64,000 bases of DNA from Fenollaria timonensis (GTDB taxonomy: Bacteria > Bacillota > Clostridia > Tissierellales > Peptoniphilaceae): the NCBI RefSeq assembly GCF_001457835.1, contig NZ_LN898229.1:364082-428081 (forward strand). The letters are read 5' to 3'. The first letter of the stretch is position 1. Each line of letters opens with the position of its first letter. Position numbers and translations under genes: made by a program. Under the pieces are notes generated by a model that was not told where the DNA came from, did not search any database, and saw only the letters and a program-made list of their open reading frames with translations. This document shows positions 14,515-22,759 of the stretch, in pieces.

Positions 14515-14545
14515 GAAGAACCTCGCCCATAAATTGCCGAGAACC
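14515..14545 (-). repeat. GGTTC-hairpin-GGTTCTTC repeat, copy C
   Basis: On the minus strand GCGCAAAGGTTC, an imperfect TCG..CGA hairpin (two mismatches), then GGTTCTTC. It is the most decayed copy of the family in this window. Confidence 0.65.
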
Positions 14546-14554
14546 TTTGCGCTA

Positions 14555-14633
14555 TGCGTTGTACAGAATTTTTTGGAGTGAGGTGTGCAAATGGGCACTC
14601 CACAGCGACAAAACAATTCGAAACTAGCAAAAG
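14555..14633. repeat. 79-bp repeat, inverted partner at 58608-58685
   Basis: This stretch matches the reverse complement of 58608-58685 almost throughout (for example GACAAAACAATTCGAAACTA and GTACAGAATTTTTTGGAGTG). Only the centre, between GGAGTG and CACTCC, differs clearly in sequence and length. Confidence 0.85.
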
Positions 14634-14649
14634 GGCTCAACTTAATGCG

Positions 14650-14704
14650 AAATAAGTCGAGTATTGCCGCCAAGGGAACGAGTTCAAGGGCGCGTTTTAG
14701 CGCG
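14650..14704. repeat. Partial copy of the 129-bp repeat, behind hydF
   Basis: TCGAGTATTGC.. and GGAACGAGTTCAAGGGC match 54522-54557, with similarity continuing to GCGAA. It abuts, and just overlaps, the hydF stop codon. Confidence 0.65.
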
Positions 14705-15815
14705 AAATCCTATCTAATATATTTTGCAAATAGGCTATAGTAACTCCATAATTAGTCATCGCAATACCCTTATCCTTCGCTTGACGTACCCTGCTCATCA
14801 CATGTGCCCTGTTAAACATACACGCCCCGCAATGTATAATCATGTCGTAGCCCTCTATATCATCAAAATCGTCGGCTCTAGTAAATGTAAATTCAAGTCC
14901 ATCGCCGAAGCGTTTCTTAAGCATGGCTGGTATTTTGACTGTGCCTATGTCCTCATTAAGTGGCGGATGTGTACAAGCCTCGGCAATCAAAATCTTCTCG
15001 TCGCCCTTAAAATCATCAAATTTCTTCGCGGACTCGATAAAGTAATCTATATCGCCCTTCATTTTCGAAAAAAGTACCGAAAATGAAGTCACTTTTGTAG
15101 TCTTTCCAAAAACGTCGTAGACCTTCTTAAAAACTCGTGAGTCACAGATCACAAGGTCAATGTCAGTGAATCTATCTCTCACTTCTTCAAGCCTTTCGTC
15201 GCCCACGACTATGCTTGTCATGCCCTTGTCAAGCGCTTCTCGCAAAGCTTCGACTTGCGCTTTGATCAGCCTACCTTTTGGTGCTGCTGCATCTTGCGGC
15301 ATAACCATGACTATGGTCGCTTTGCCATCAACGATGCCATCTAATAAGGACTCTTCTTCTGTATTTAAAACTTTTTTAAGCTCGGTAAATATTTCATCTC
15401 GCGATGAGTGATATCTATAAACGATTGCATCGCCATAGTCATAGCTCACGTCTCTATCGATTGCCATAATAACTTTGATGACTGGCTTATTGTATTTTGC
15501 GAGCTCTGATAAAATGGCTTCATCACCATTATCAAGGGTATAAATAAAGGCGTCGGCCTTGTTAAATTCGGCGCGTGTCTTTTTTAGCCTCTCATCCGAA
15601 AGGGCTGTGTCGTCGTCAAAGCCAGCTGTGTCAATGAAAACAACTGGCCCAAGTCCTGGCACTTCGATGGATTTACGAACTGCATCTGTCGTCGTACCGC
15701 GCTCTTTGGAGACTATGGCTGCATCGGAGCCCATGATGGAGTTAAAAAGCGTTGACTTGCCTGCGTTTACTCTGCCTGCGATGACAACGTGCTTTTGTAA
15801 GGAACGCGCCATCAT
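14697..15815 (-). CDS. hydF: [FeFe]-hydrogenase maturation GTPase HydF
   Basis: A 372-residue HydF, the scaffold that holds and delivers the 2Fe subcluster to hydrogenase. It has an N-terminal GTPase domain (GRVNAGKST near residue 17, TTTD switch I, DTAG), a dimerisation middle part, and a C-terminal FeS domain with CTHPPLNEDIGT and HCGACMFNRAHV, matching the family's CxH..HCxxC cluster ligands. The N terminus is shorter than in many HydF proteins. Its ATG overlaps the hydG TGA (ATGA), so the two are translationally coupled. Confidence 0.93.
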   Translation of the reverse strand: MMARSLQKHVVIAGRVNAGKSTLFNSIMGSDAAIVSKERGTTTDAVRKSIEVPGLGPVVFIDTAGFDDDTALSDERLKKTRAEFNKADAFIYTLDNGDEAILSELAKYNKPVIKVIMAIDRDVSYDYGDAIVYRYHSSRDEIFTELKKVLNTEEESLLDGIVDGKATIVMVMPQDAAAPKGRLIKAQVEALREALDKGMTSIVVGDERLEEVRDRFTDIDLVICDSRVFKKVYDVFGKTTKVTSFSVLFSKMKGDIDYFIESAKKFDDFKGDEKILIAEACTHPPLNEDIGTVKIPAMLKKRFGDGLEFTFTRADDFDDIEGYDMIIHCGACMFNRAHVMSRVRQAKDKGIAMTNYGVTIAYLQNILDRISR

Positions 15816-17239
15816 AGTCTGAAGTCTCTCTCGCCATTTTCAATTTTCTTAAGATTGTCTCTGACTAGCTCTTTGATGTCGTCACGCGAAATATTTTCTA
15901 TCTCTTTTTCAATAAGCGCTTCGCCTTTTTTCCTTGTTTCAGGCGATGCATAATCCATAAGATATTCTTTAAGTGTCATAAGTGCGTTTGGTTGACAGAT
16001 GTTGCCTATTTGTCCAGCTTTAACAAGGCTCATAAATCTATCGCCAGTTCTTCCTGCTCTGTAGCAAGCTGTGCAGAATGACGGGATGTGGCCCGTATCC
16101 ATCAGCCATGAAACGACCTCGTCAAGCGTTCTTTGGTCAGATGTAAAGAACTGCTCTGTATCGGCTGCTGCAGCGACTTCCTCTGTAGCGTAGCCGCCAA
16201 CTGATGTCTTCGAGCCGCCACTGATTTGACTGATGCCGAAGTCTATGACCTTAGCTCTTGTCTCAACGGACTCTCTTGTTGAGATAATCATACCTGTATA
16301 TGGCACAGAAACTCTGATGCAGGCAACTATCTTCTTAAATATATCGTCACTAATTGCGTTTTCAAAAGTCTCTGGGTCTATGTCGTCAGCTGGTCTGATT
16401 CTTGGCACGCTAATGGTGTGCGGGCCAACGCCGAAGCGCGCCTCAAGGTGCTCTGCGTGCATCAATAGACCCACGAAGTCGTATTCGTAGTTATTTAGCC
16501 CGAATAAAACGCCGCAGCCAACGTCGTCGATGCCGCCCAATTGTGCCCTGTCCATGGCCTCTGTGTGATAGGCATAGTCATGCTTTGGTCCAGTTGGGTG
16601 AAGCGCTTCGTAATTTTTTCTATGATATGTCTCTTGAAACAAAATATATGTTCCTATGCCGACATCCTTTAATTTCTTGTAATTTTCAATCGTAGTCGCA
16701 GCGATATTAACATTGACCCTTCTAATGTCACCAGACTTGTGATGAACGGAGTAGATGGTCTTGATCGATTCAAGTATGTACTCGATTGGGTTATTTACAG
16801 GGTCTTCGCCAGTTTCTAGTGCAAGCCTCTTGTGACCCATGTCTTGAAGAGCGATGACTTCGTTTTTAATCTCTTCTTGAGTCAATTTTCTTCTATGAAT
16901 AGTTTTGTTCTTTAGGTGATATGGGCAGTATACACAGCCATTGACACAGTAGTTTGAAAGATATAGCGGCGCGAAGAGAACTATCCTATTGCCATAAAAT
17001 TTACGCTTGATATCGTTTGCAAGCTTGTAAACTTCTTCGTTTAAGTCCTCTTCTTCAGACGATAAAAGTAAAAATGCCTCTCTGTGCGAAAGTCCCTTAA
17101 CTTCCTTCGCCTTCTCAATCGCGGCCTTAATCAGCTCTCTGTTGTGCTTATTTGCTCTGCCGTATTCAAGCGAAGCAAGTATCTCCTCGTGATTTATAAA
17201 TTCATCTGCTTTTTCTGATTTCACATCGTATTTATACAT
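15812..17239 (-). CDS. hydG: HydG, radical SAM tyrosine lyase
   Basis: A 475-residue HydG that splits tyrosine to give the CO and CN ligands of the hydrogenase H-cluster. The radical SAM cluster motif CVNGCVYC is at residues 98-105. The C-terminal domain carries the second-cluster ligands in CTACYRAGRTGDRFM and NICQPNALMT. The ATG at 17239 was chosen for its GAGAGGAG site; it overlaps the hydE end by eight bases. The close relative ThiH lacks the C-terminal Cys set, which supports HydG. Confidence 0.95.
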   Translation of the reverse strand: MYKYDVKSEKADEFINHEEILASLEYGRANKHNRELIKAAIEKAKEVKGLSHREAFLLLSSEEEDLNEEVYKLANDIKRKFYGNRIVLFAPLYLSNYCVNGCVYCPYHLKNKTIHRRKLTQEEIKNEVIALQDMGHKRLALETGEDPVNNPIEYILESIKTIYSVHHKSGDIRRVNVNIAATTIENYKKLKDVGIGTYILFQETYHRKNYEALHPTGPKHDYAYHTEAMDRAQLGGIDDVGCGVLFGLNNYEYDFVGLLMHAEHLEARFGVGPHTISVPRIRPADDIDPETFENAISDDIFKKIVACIRVSVPYTGMIISTRESVETRAKVIDFGISQISGGSKTSVGGYATEEVAAAADTEQFFTSDQRTLDEVVSWLMDTGHIPSFCTACYRAGRTGDRFMSLVKAGQIGNICQPNALMTLKEYLMDYASPETRKKGEALIEKEIENISRDDIKELVRDNLKKIENGERDFRL

Positions 17240-18233
17240 TGTAGTCTCCTCTCGTAAATTCAATCTCGTAGCCAAATTCTTTCAAATATTCGTTCAGTTC
17301 GCGAACGCCCTCAATCGCCTCAAGGCCTGATGCCTTCTTGCCGTCATAAAGATTGTAGTTATCGCGTGCAAATTTTGGCGACACGTTTGGCATGATGACG
17401 TTTGCGCCCGATAAGATGCCTTTTATCCTACCCATCTCGCTTATGGTGTTTAGCGCAGTTGTTGATGGTATCAAGGCTTTCGGGTGTTCGATTCGTAGTA
17501 TTGCGAGCAGCTTTCGCGTCAGCTCTACAGTTCCCGCTGGATAAGCTTCAAAGCGCGTTCCCTTAGACGGGATGAAGGGCCCTATGCCTATCATGGCGGG
17601 ATCTATCTCTCTAATTAATTTTATGTCCTTTATATGACTTTCATGATTTGTGAATGGTGCAGCAACCATAAAACCAGTTCCGACTTGGTAGCCAAGCTCC
17701 TTTAAGTCGTAAATGGCTTTTAGTCTCCTCTCTAGGCTTTGATCCCAAGGATGAAGCTTTTGAAATATATCTACATCTGCTGTTTCGTGCCTAAGTAAAA
17801 ATCTATCTGTCCCGGCATCTTTAAAGAGCTTATAAGCCTCGTAGCTCCTCACGCCTAAGGATAAGGTTATGGCAGCATCATAATTTTTCTTTAAATGAGA
17901 AATAATTTCAGCGAAGTCCTCGTCGGTGAAGTGAGTATCCTCGCCGCCTTGTAAGACGAAGGTCCTAAAACCTGCTTCATAAGCCGTCTCCGCCGCAGAA
18001 TATATCTCGTCCTTAGCCAAGCGAAATCTGTGAACAGAATATTTATTTCTGTTTATGCCGCAGTAGTAGCAGCCTTCTTTGCAATAGTTTGAAAATTCTA
18101 TCAAAGCCCTTATGTAAATCTTGTTCGAGAAAGTGGCTTTGGCTGTTTCACGCGCTTCTTTGTATAGTTCTTCTAAAAAATCTTGATCCTCGCTAAGAAG
18201 TATTTCCCTAAGCTCCTTATCAGAAAAAAGCAT
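17232..18233 (-). CDS. hydE: HydE, radical SAM hydrogenase maturase
   Basis: A 333-residue BioB-like radical SAM protein with CKEGCYYC at residues 51-58 and the HydE-typical downstream segments VLQGGEDTHF, GIGPFIPSKGTRF and IMPNVSPKF. HydE acts with HydG and HydF in building the 2Fe cluster of [FeFe]-hydrogenase. Its position directly before hydG in an overlapping operon makes the assignment safer than from sequence alone, since PylB-like relatives exist. No hydrogenase structural gene is in the window. Confidence 0.93.
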   Translation of the reverse strand: MLFSDKELREILLSEDQDFLEELYKEARETAKATFSNKIYIRALIEFSNYCKEGCYYCGINRNKYSVHRFRLAKDEIYSAAETAYEAGFRTFVLQGGEDTHFTDEDFAEIISHLKKNYDAAITLSLGVRSYEAYKLFKDAGTDRFLLRHETADVDIFQKLHPWDQSLERRLKAIYDLKELGYQVGTGFMVAAPFTNHESHIKDIKLIREIDPAMIGIGPFIPSKGTRFEAYPAGTVELTRKLLAILRIEHPKALIPSTTALNTISEMGRIKGILSGANVIMPNVSPKFARDNYNLYDGKKASGLEAIEGVRELNEYLKEFGYEIEFTRGDYNV

Positions 18234-19117
18234 TAAACCCCCTCCAAATCAAAGCTTGGCGTGTAGTTCTTGCCATCTTGCTTGTCTTGAACGAAGGCCT
18301 TCGATATGCCAAGGTCAGCTGCGTAATCGATGAAGCTATCGTATTCTAAGTCGCTTACAGTCCTATTTATCTTCTTATAATCCTTCGCTTTGTGCATAGG
18401 TTGATATTGATTCATGAGTGAAAATATCACGCTATCGCCATATTTACCATAAAGCAAGCGAACTATCTTTTTCGCATCAAAATATAAATTTGGTAGCAAA
18501 AGTAGACGTATAATGACGCCCTTCTTCATTATCCCTTCCTCTACAATTACCTCCGGAACTTGTCTGTGCATCTCGTCGATGGCCTCAATAGCGTATTCTC
18601 TGTAGTGAGGCGCGTGTGAAAATTCATTGGCGTAGCTGTCGGAAAAGTACTTGAAGTCAGCTAGGTAGATGTCGATGAGACCATCAAGATTTTTGATTGC
18701 CTCTTTGAGCTCGTAGCTGTTTGTGTTGTAGACAAATGGCAGGTCGAAGCCCTTGTCCTTCGCCATGACGATGGCGTCCTTGATAAGGTGAGAAAAGTGC
18801 ATAGGCGAGACCAAATTGATGTTGTGAACGCCCTTTGCTTTGAGCTCGAAAAATATTTCCACGAGCCTTTCTTTGCTTATGTACTTGAATACTGCGTCCT
18901 TATTTTGAGAAATTTCATAATTTTGGCAGAAGACGCAAGATAGATTGCATCCTGCGAAAAATATAGTCCCCGAGCCACGTGTGCCCGAGATTACAGGCTC
19001 TTCAAAGACATGAACTGATGCCTTTGAAACGGCAAGTTCATTCTTCATTCTGCAAAGGCCAAGTTTTTCGTCTCTATCGATGCCGCACTTGCGCGGACAT
19101 AAATTACATATATACAT
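18233..19117 (-). CDS. PflX-like radical SAM protein (COG1313 type)
   Basis: A 294-residue radical SAM protein with an N-terminal extra Cys group (CNLCPRKCG, then LGLC) and the SAM cluster motif CNLSCVFC near residue 60. This is the layout of the PflX group, related to pyruvate formate-lyase activases but of unknown function. It is the first gene of the hyd operon and overlaps hydE by one base, so it probably works with the maturases, perhaps in activation or cluster supply (inference). Either ATG of the MMY pair (19120 or 19117) is possible; GGTG spacing favours the second. Confidence 0.85.
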   Translation of the reverse strand: MYICNLCPRKCGIDRDEKLGLCRMKNELAVSKASVHVFEEPVISGTRGSGTIFFAGCNLSCVFCQNYEISQNKDAVFKYISKERLVEIFFELKAKGVHNINLVSPMHFSHLIKDAIVMAKDKGFDLPFVYNTNSYELKEAIKNLDGLIDIYLADFKYFSDSYANEFSHAPHYREYAIEAIDEMHRQVPEVIVEEGIMKKGVIIRLLLLPNLYFDAKKIVRLLYGKYGDSVIFSLMNQYQPMHKAKDYKKINRTVSDLEYDSFIDYAADLGISKAFVQDKQDGKNYTPSFDLEGV

Positions 19118-19132
19118 CATATCACCAAGAAT

Positions 19133-19162
19133 ATTATATAACTAATGAAGGATTATTGTCAA
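19133..19162 (-). promoter_or_regulatory. Promoter of the hyd maturation operon
   Basis: TTGACA (19157-19162) and TATAAT (19133-19138) on the minus strand, 18-base spacer. It is back to back with the promoter of the AbrB gene ten bases away, so one regulator could affect both. Confidence 0.75.
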
Positions 19163-19172
19163 TAAATATGTA

Positions 19173-19201
19173 TTGACATAAGTTTTAGAAAAAGTTATAA
19201 T
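19173..19201 (+). promoter_or_regulatory. Promoter of the AbrB-like gene
   Basis: A perfect consensus, TTGACA (19173-19178), 17 bases, TATAAT (19196-19201), followed by an AAGGAGG site before the ATG at 19243. Confidence 0.8.
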
Positions 19202-19242
19202 ATAATCAGAAAGTAAGAAATTCCAACTAAGGAGGTAAGGCT

Positions 19243-19500
19243 ATGTTAGTTGAGTTAAAAGCTAAGTCACAAGTGACTATACCTAAGGAAATAGTGAGCT
19301 TGATGAATTTAAGTCAAGGAGATAAGTTTGAAATTATCGAGGAAAATGGCAGGATAGTTTTGATCCCACTTGAAGTCTACCCAAAGAACGTGATAGATGA
19401 GCTTAAGGCCTCAGTTGAAGAGATAAAGGCAAGCATAGATAGTGGAGAAAGACCTGTCTTTGACTCGATAGATGCCTTGTTTGAAGAACTTGATAAGTAA
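19243..19500 (+). CDS. SpoVT/AbrB-domain transcriptional regulator
   Basis: An 85-residue protein. Residues 1-45 form an AbrB-type swapped-hairpin DNA-binding domain (KAKSQVTIPKEIVSLMNLSQGDKFEIIEENGRI). The C-terminal helix (VIDELKASVEEIKASIDSGERPVFDSIDALFEELDK) looks like the partner-binding tail of antitoxins. No toxin gene follows; a terminator comes directly after the stop. It may be an orphan antitoxin or a stand-alone regulator, possibly of the divergent hyd operon. Confidence 0.85.
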   Translation: MLVELKAKSQVTIPKEIVSLMNLSQGDKFEIIEENGRIVLIPLEVYPKNVIDELKASVEEIKASIDSGERPVFDSIDALFEELDK

Positions 19501-19511
19501 TAAGATTTAAA

Positions 19512-19541
19512 AATGCTAGACGTCGTGTCTAGCATTTTTTT
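19512..19541. terminator. Bidirectional terminator
   Basis: AATGCTAGAC pairs with GTCTAGCATT across GTCGT, with T tracts on both strands. It serves the AbrB gene on the plus strand and the convergent gene 19529-19960, whose stop codon lies inside the stem. Confidence 0.9.
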
Positions 19542-19960
19542 AATTCATCAAGCTCCTTATCAAGCTTTATTATTAAATTTTCTATGCTTGTTCTAAAGCT
19601 CTTTAATTCATCTAGCTTTTCCTTAATCTCTCCAGCCACTCTTATGTCCGTGAAAATGTTATCAAAGTATATATCCATGACATTATCACTCATAGTGTCG
19701 CTAATCTCTTTTGGAAGCTTCATACCAATGTCGTCAAGTTCTTCGTTAAGACATTTTAAGTAGATGCTCGCCTCTTTTATGCTAAGATTTGCCTCTTGTA
19801 TATGTTTTCTCTTAATCACGCTGAAAAAAGCGCCACCGCCAAGCATATCCCAAACACTCATGCTCGATGCATCTTTAAGCGACTTAAGAGCTTCATCAAG
19901 TCTTAGTAAAACTTCGACCGCTGCAGCCTTTGCCTCTTTTATTTCTTTTTCCTTGTCCAT
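19529..19960 (-). CDS. Conserved-looking helical protein of unknown function
   Basis: A 143-residue, mostly helical charged protein (MDKEKEIKEAKAAAVEVLLRLDEALKSL, ending IIKLDKELDELKKC) with a short Gly-rich turn near VWDMLGGGAFFSVIKRKHI. There is no membrane segment or signal. The WDMLGGGAFFS..KR..I pattern is familiar from uncharacterised Bacillota proteins, but I cannot name a function. The ATG at 19960 follows GAGGTG. It is followed downstream by the convergent AbrB gene. Confidence 0.7.
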   Translation of the reverse strand: MDKEKEIKEAKAAAVEVLLRLDEALKSLKDASSMSVWDMLGGGAFFSVIKRKHIQEANLSIKEASIYLKCLNEELDDIGMKLPKEISDTMSDNVMDIYFDNIFTDIRVAGEIKEKLDELKSFRTSIENLIIKLDKELDELKKC

Positions 19961-19990
19961 GGTTTTCACCTCTATATATATTTACCCAAA

Positions 19991-20266
19991 TTATTTCTTC
20001 TCTTTAAATAAAGATACGCTGTTGATAATAATCGATCCAGCTGAGCAAACGAAAAGGCCATTTATCAATGTTGGGGCTGTGTCTTCAAGTGCAGCGAAGT
20101 CCTTGATAAAGAATAGATTAAGCTCCTCTTTAAGAGCCACCCACAAAGTAAGTATAGTTAGAGCCATACTCATAAACCTAAAATATTTTGCCTCTTTCCC
20201 TTTAAATGCGAAAACCAAATTTAATATGGCAAATATTACTGCCAAAATACCAAATGCGAACCACAT
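19991..20266 (-). CDS. Small integral membrane protein
   Basis: A 91-residue hydrophobic protein with three likely membrane helices (residues 2-20, 28-45, 62-84) separated by short charged loops (AFKGKEAKYFR). No family is recognised. It precedes the helical protein 19529-19960 in the same direction with a 30-base gap, so the two may be cotranscribed. Confidence 0.65.
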   Translation of the reverse strand: MWFAFGILAVIFAILNLVFAFKGKEAKYFRFMSMALTILTLWVALKEELNLFFIKDFAALEDTAPTLINGLFVCSAGSIIINSVSLFKEKK

Positions 20267-20301
20267 ATCTAATCCCTCTTTTCTTATCTTAAATCAAAAT
20301 T

Positions 20302-21246
20302 TTATTTATTTAGTACATCCTTTATAAAGTAACTAGTAAACTTCTTAGCTCCTTCACTATTAAGATGTGACGCGTCATAATAATCATCAAAGCCTAGCTC
20401 CTCATCCATAGCCTTAGTAAAGTCGATAAAATCCGCGCCTATACTATTCAAATATTCTTCAAGTGCTGCGATGTTCTCATCGTAGACGTCCTTTGTGTAA
20501 ACCGGTGTCTTTATAAAATGCACCTCAACGCCATTGTTCTTAGCAAGATCATTTATCCTCTTTATTGCGGCGTACTTTTTCTCTCTAAAGTCCTTATCGC
20601 GTGCGTTTACGATATTATCAAGGTTTTCCTTGCTTAGCTCGGCACTTTTTACAAATTCTTTGCTCTGACGCTCGAGCTTCACAAAACCATTCAAATCGTC
20701 GTGGTATTCCTTCCACTTGGCCTCGTAATCCTTCTCCTCAAGCGCTCTCCATCTTGTGTGGTACTTGATTAGCGGCATCACATTCTCCGCCCATTCCTCA
20801 GGAGGAAGGCTGTCCTTAATCATCATCGCCTTATTTATACCCATGGGGAAGTAGTCGGTGTAGGTGTGGACGCTGCCGTCGTCGATCTCATTCATCGCCA
20901 AGGCGTCGAGCACATCAACGTAGATGGCCTTTGGCTTTGACCTCTTAATCGCTTCTTTGATGTAGTAGTAAGTTGCCTCAAGTGGCTGCTTTTGGCTCGC
21001 TAAGATATACGAAGTAACCCCAGCATCCGCCAAATCCTCTGTATCGAAGGAGCAATACGCGTGCGACGTGCCAAAGAAGATGACGTCGTAAGGCTTATCC
21101 TCGTTGAAGTAGCCAGCAATCTTGTTAATCATGTCCCAAGGCTTCACGTCAGATTTTCTAATGAAGATGATATTTAATTTTGCAAGCGCAAGGCTCAGTA
21201 TAATGACAAAGCCCGCGATTTTTAAAATTCTCTTAATGTATTTCAT
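20302..21246 (-). CDS. SGNH-type protein, partner of the MBOAT acyltransferase
   Basis: A 314-residue protein with an N-terminal membrane anchor (residues 6-26) and an extracytoplasmic SGNH/AlgX-like domain. The block near residue 60 is IFFGTSHAYCSF, with the nucleophile-like Ser, and the C terminus has DYYDASHLNSEGAKKF, giving the Asp-His pair. Such proteins finish acetyl transfer started by an MBOAT membrane protein, as in AlgI/AlgJ, PatA/PatB or DltB/DltD-like systems. The gene follows the MBOAT gene by 12 bases. The ATG at 21246 fits the AAAGGGTGAGAG site better than GTG at 21255. Confidence 0.8.
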   Translation of the reverse strand: MKYIKRILKIAGFVIILSLALAKLNIIFIRKSDVKPWDMINKIAGYFNEDKPYDVIFFGTSHAYCSFDTEDLADAGVTSYILASQKQPLEATYYYIKEAIKRSKPKAIYVDVLDALAMNEIDDGSVHTYTDYFPMGINKAMMIKDSLPPEEWAENVMPLIKYHTRWRALEEKDYEAKWKEYHDDLNGFVKLERQSKEFVKSAELSKENLDNIVNARDKDFREKKYAAIKRINDLAKNNGVEVHFIKTPVYTKDVYDENIAALEEYLNSIGADFIDFTKAMDEELGFDDYYDASHLNSEGAKKFTSYFIKDVLNK

Positions 21247-21258
21247 CTCTCTCACCCT

Positions 21259-22695
21259 TTAGAATTGGAAGTAAATGAACTGCGCTTCGCTGTAGCCCGG
21301 TCCGTAAATCCCAAAAATCAATGTCGCTATCAATAAAAATATATATATTGGCCATCTTATAACTAGGCTTCGTCTCTCGATATTGTCCGCAAGTTTCACA
21401 TTATTGTAAATTAATATATCGATTACCACGAGTATGGCAATCGCAATGAGTAAAATGACTGTATCTTCGTAAGGAAAAGCGATGGACGCATCCATCGTTC
21501 CCGCCTGTCTCTTAAGTATGCCAAGTAAATAGGCTTTTGCTGCGCCAATATTTTTGCTTCTAAAGATGACAAAACTCAAAACTGCAACGACAAAAGTTAT
21601 AAGACGGCGAATATTTTTATAAATAAAATTATCTCTGATACCCTTTGTGATGCCTTTAAAACTATCTTCCAAGATGTTGAAAACGCCATGAATAAGGCCC
21701 CATAGAACGAAGGTGTAGTTCGCTCCATGCCATAGGCCGCTCACCAAAAAGACGATTAAAACGTTTAAGTGCTTTCTAAAAGCGCCCTTCCTGTTTCCGC
21801 CCAAAGGGATGTAAAGGTAGTCCTTAAACCAGGTAGATAGCGAGATGTGCCAGCGTCTCCAAAATTCTGTAATTGACGCCGATAGGTATGGCGCTTTAAA
21901 ATTGTCCATAAGATCATAGCCCAAGACCTTTGCCGAGCCCTTTGCAATTATTGAATATGAATAAAAATCGCAATAGATTTGCACGACGAATAATAAGGCC
22001 CCGTAGCATAAAAAGACGTATGAGTAGCCTTGGTAGCTGTCAAAGACTTGGTTTACGAAGATCGCTGCCCTATCTGCAATGACTAGCTTTAGGAAAAAGC
22101 CCCAAAGTATGTAAAGAAGCCCTTTCGATAGGTTTTCGTAACGTCTGTGGCCTAGTGTATCTATTTGCGTAAGAAGGTTTTTTGACCTCTCTATAGGTCC
22201 AGCGACTAATTGTGGGAAGAACGAGACGAAGAGAGCGTAATTAATAAAGTTCCTCTCAGCCTTGATCTCGCCTCTGTAAACATCTACGATGTAGCCAAGC
22301 GCTTGAAATGTGTAAAATGAAATGCCGACTGGAAGCAAAACGTCTATGACAGGCATGTCAATACTTAAAGCCGCTATGCCGAGTATTTTATTTATAAAAT
22401 TAACTGTAAAACTGTAGTACTTAAAAACGAAGAGTATCGCCAAATTGACAAAGAAGCAAAGTCCGAGATAGAGCTTTTTCTTTTTTTTCGCTTCCACCAT
22501 ATCCATGGCGATGGCCGTGCCATAAGTCGCTACTGTGCTAAAGAGCATCAAAAGAGAGTACTTAAGGTTCCAGCACGAGTAAAAGAAATAGCTTGCCATG
22601 AGCAAAAAGACTCTCTTAAGCTTCTTTGGTAGTATGAAATAAACTAGGCAAACGATTGTGAAGAACACAATGTAGCCAGCTGAGTTAAATAGCAT
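21259..22695 (-). CDS. MBOAT-family O-acyltransferase (AlgI/DltB-like)
   Basis: A 478-residue polytopic protein with more than ten membrane helices. The MBOAT hallmark SGLWHGANYTFVLWGLIHG holds the conserved catalytic His (near residue 323), and FWRRWHISLSTWFKDYLYIPLGG is the AlgI-type motif. It would move acetyl groups from the cytoplasm across the membrane onto an extracellular polymer. No alginate, dlt or capsule genes are adjacent, so the acceptor (peptidoglycan, teichoic acid or exopolysaccharide) is unknown. Confidence 0.92.
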   Translation of the reverse strand: MLFNSAGYIVFFTIVCLVYFILPKKLKRVFLLMASYFFYSCWNLKYSLLMLFSTVATYGTAIAMDMVEAKKKKKLYLGLCFFVNLAILFVFKYYSFTVNFINKILGIAALSIDMPVIDVLLPVGISFYTFQALGYIVDVYRGEIKAERNFINYALFVSFFPQLVAGPIERSKNLLTQIDTLGHRRYENLSKGLLYILWGFFLKLVIADRAAIFVNQVFDSYQGYSYVFLCYGALLFVVQIYCDFYSYSIIAKGSAKVLGYDLMDNFKAPYLSASITEFWRRWHISLSTWFKDYLYIPLGGNRKGAFRKHLNVLIVFLVSGLWHGANYTFVLWGLIHGVFNILEDSFKGITKGIRDNFIYKNIRRLITFVVAVLSFVIFRSKNIGAAKAYLLGILKRQAGTMDASIAFPYEDTVILLIAIAILVVIDILIYNNVKLADNIERRSLVIRWPIYIFLLIATLIFGIYGPGYSEAQFIYFQF

Positions 22696-22715
22696 ATAAA
22701 ATCTCCTATGTATCT

Positions 22716-22753
22716 AAAATGGACAAAGAGCTGATTTTGCGCGCCTTTGTCCA
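22716..22753 (-). terminator. Terminator behind the Crp/Fnr gene
   Basis: TGGACAAAG and CTTTGTCCA pair over a 16-base loop, then TTTTAG follows on the minus strand. Confidence 0.6.
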
Positions 22754-22759
22754 AGTTCA

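Noticed and set aside
14488-14673. A 61-codon minus-strand frame behind hydF.
   Set aside because: It spans three repeat modules and has no ribosome site or similarity beyond the repeats themselves.
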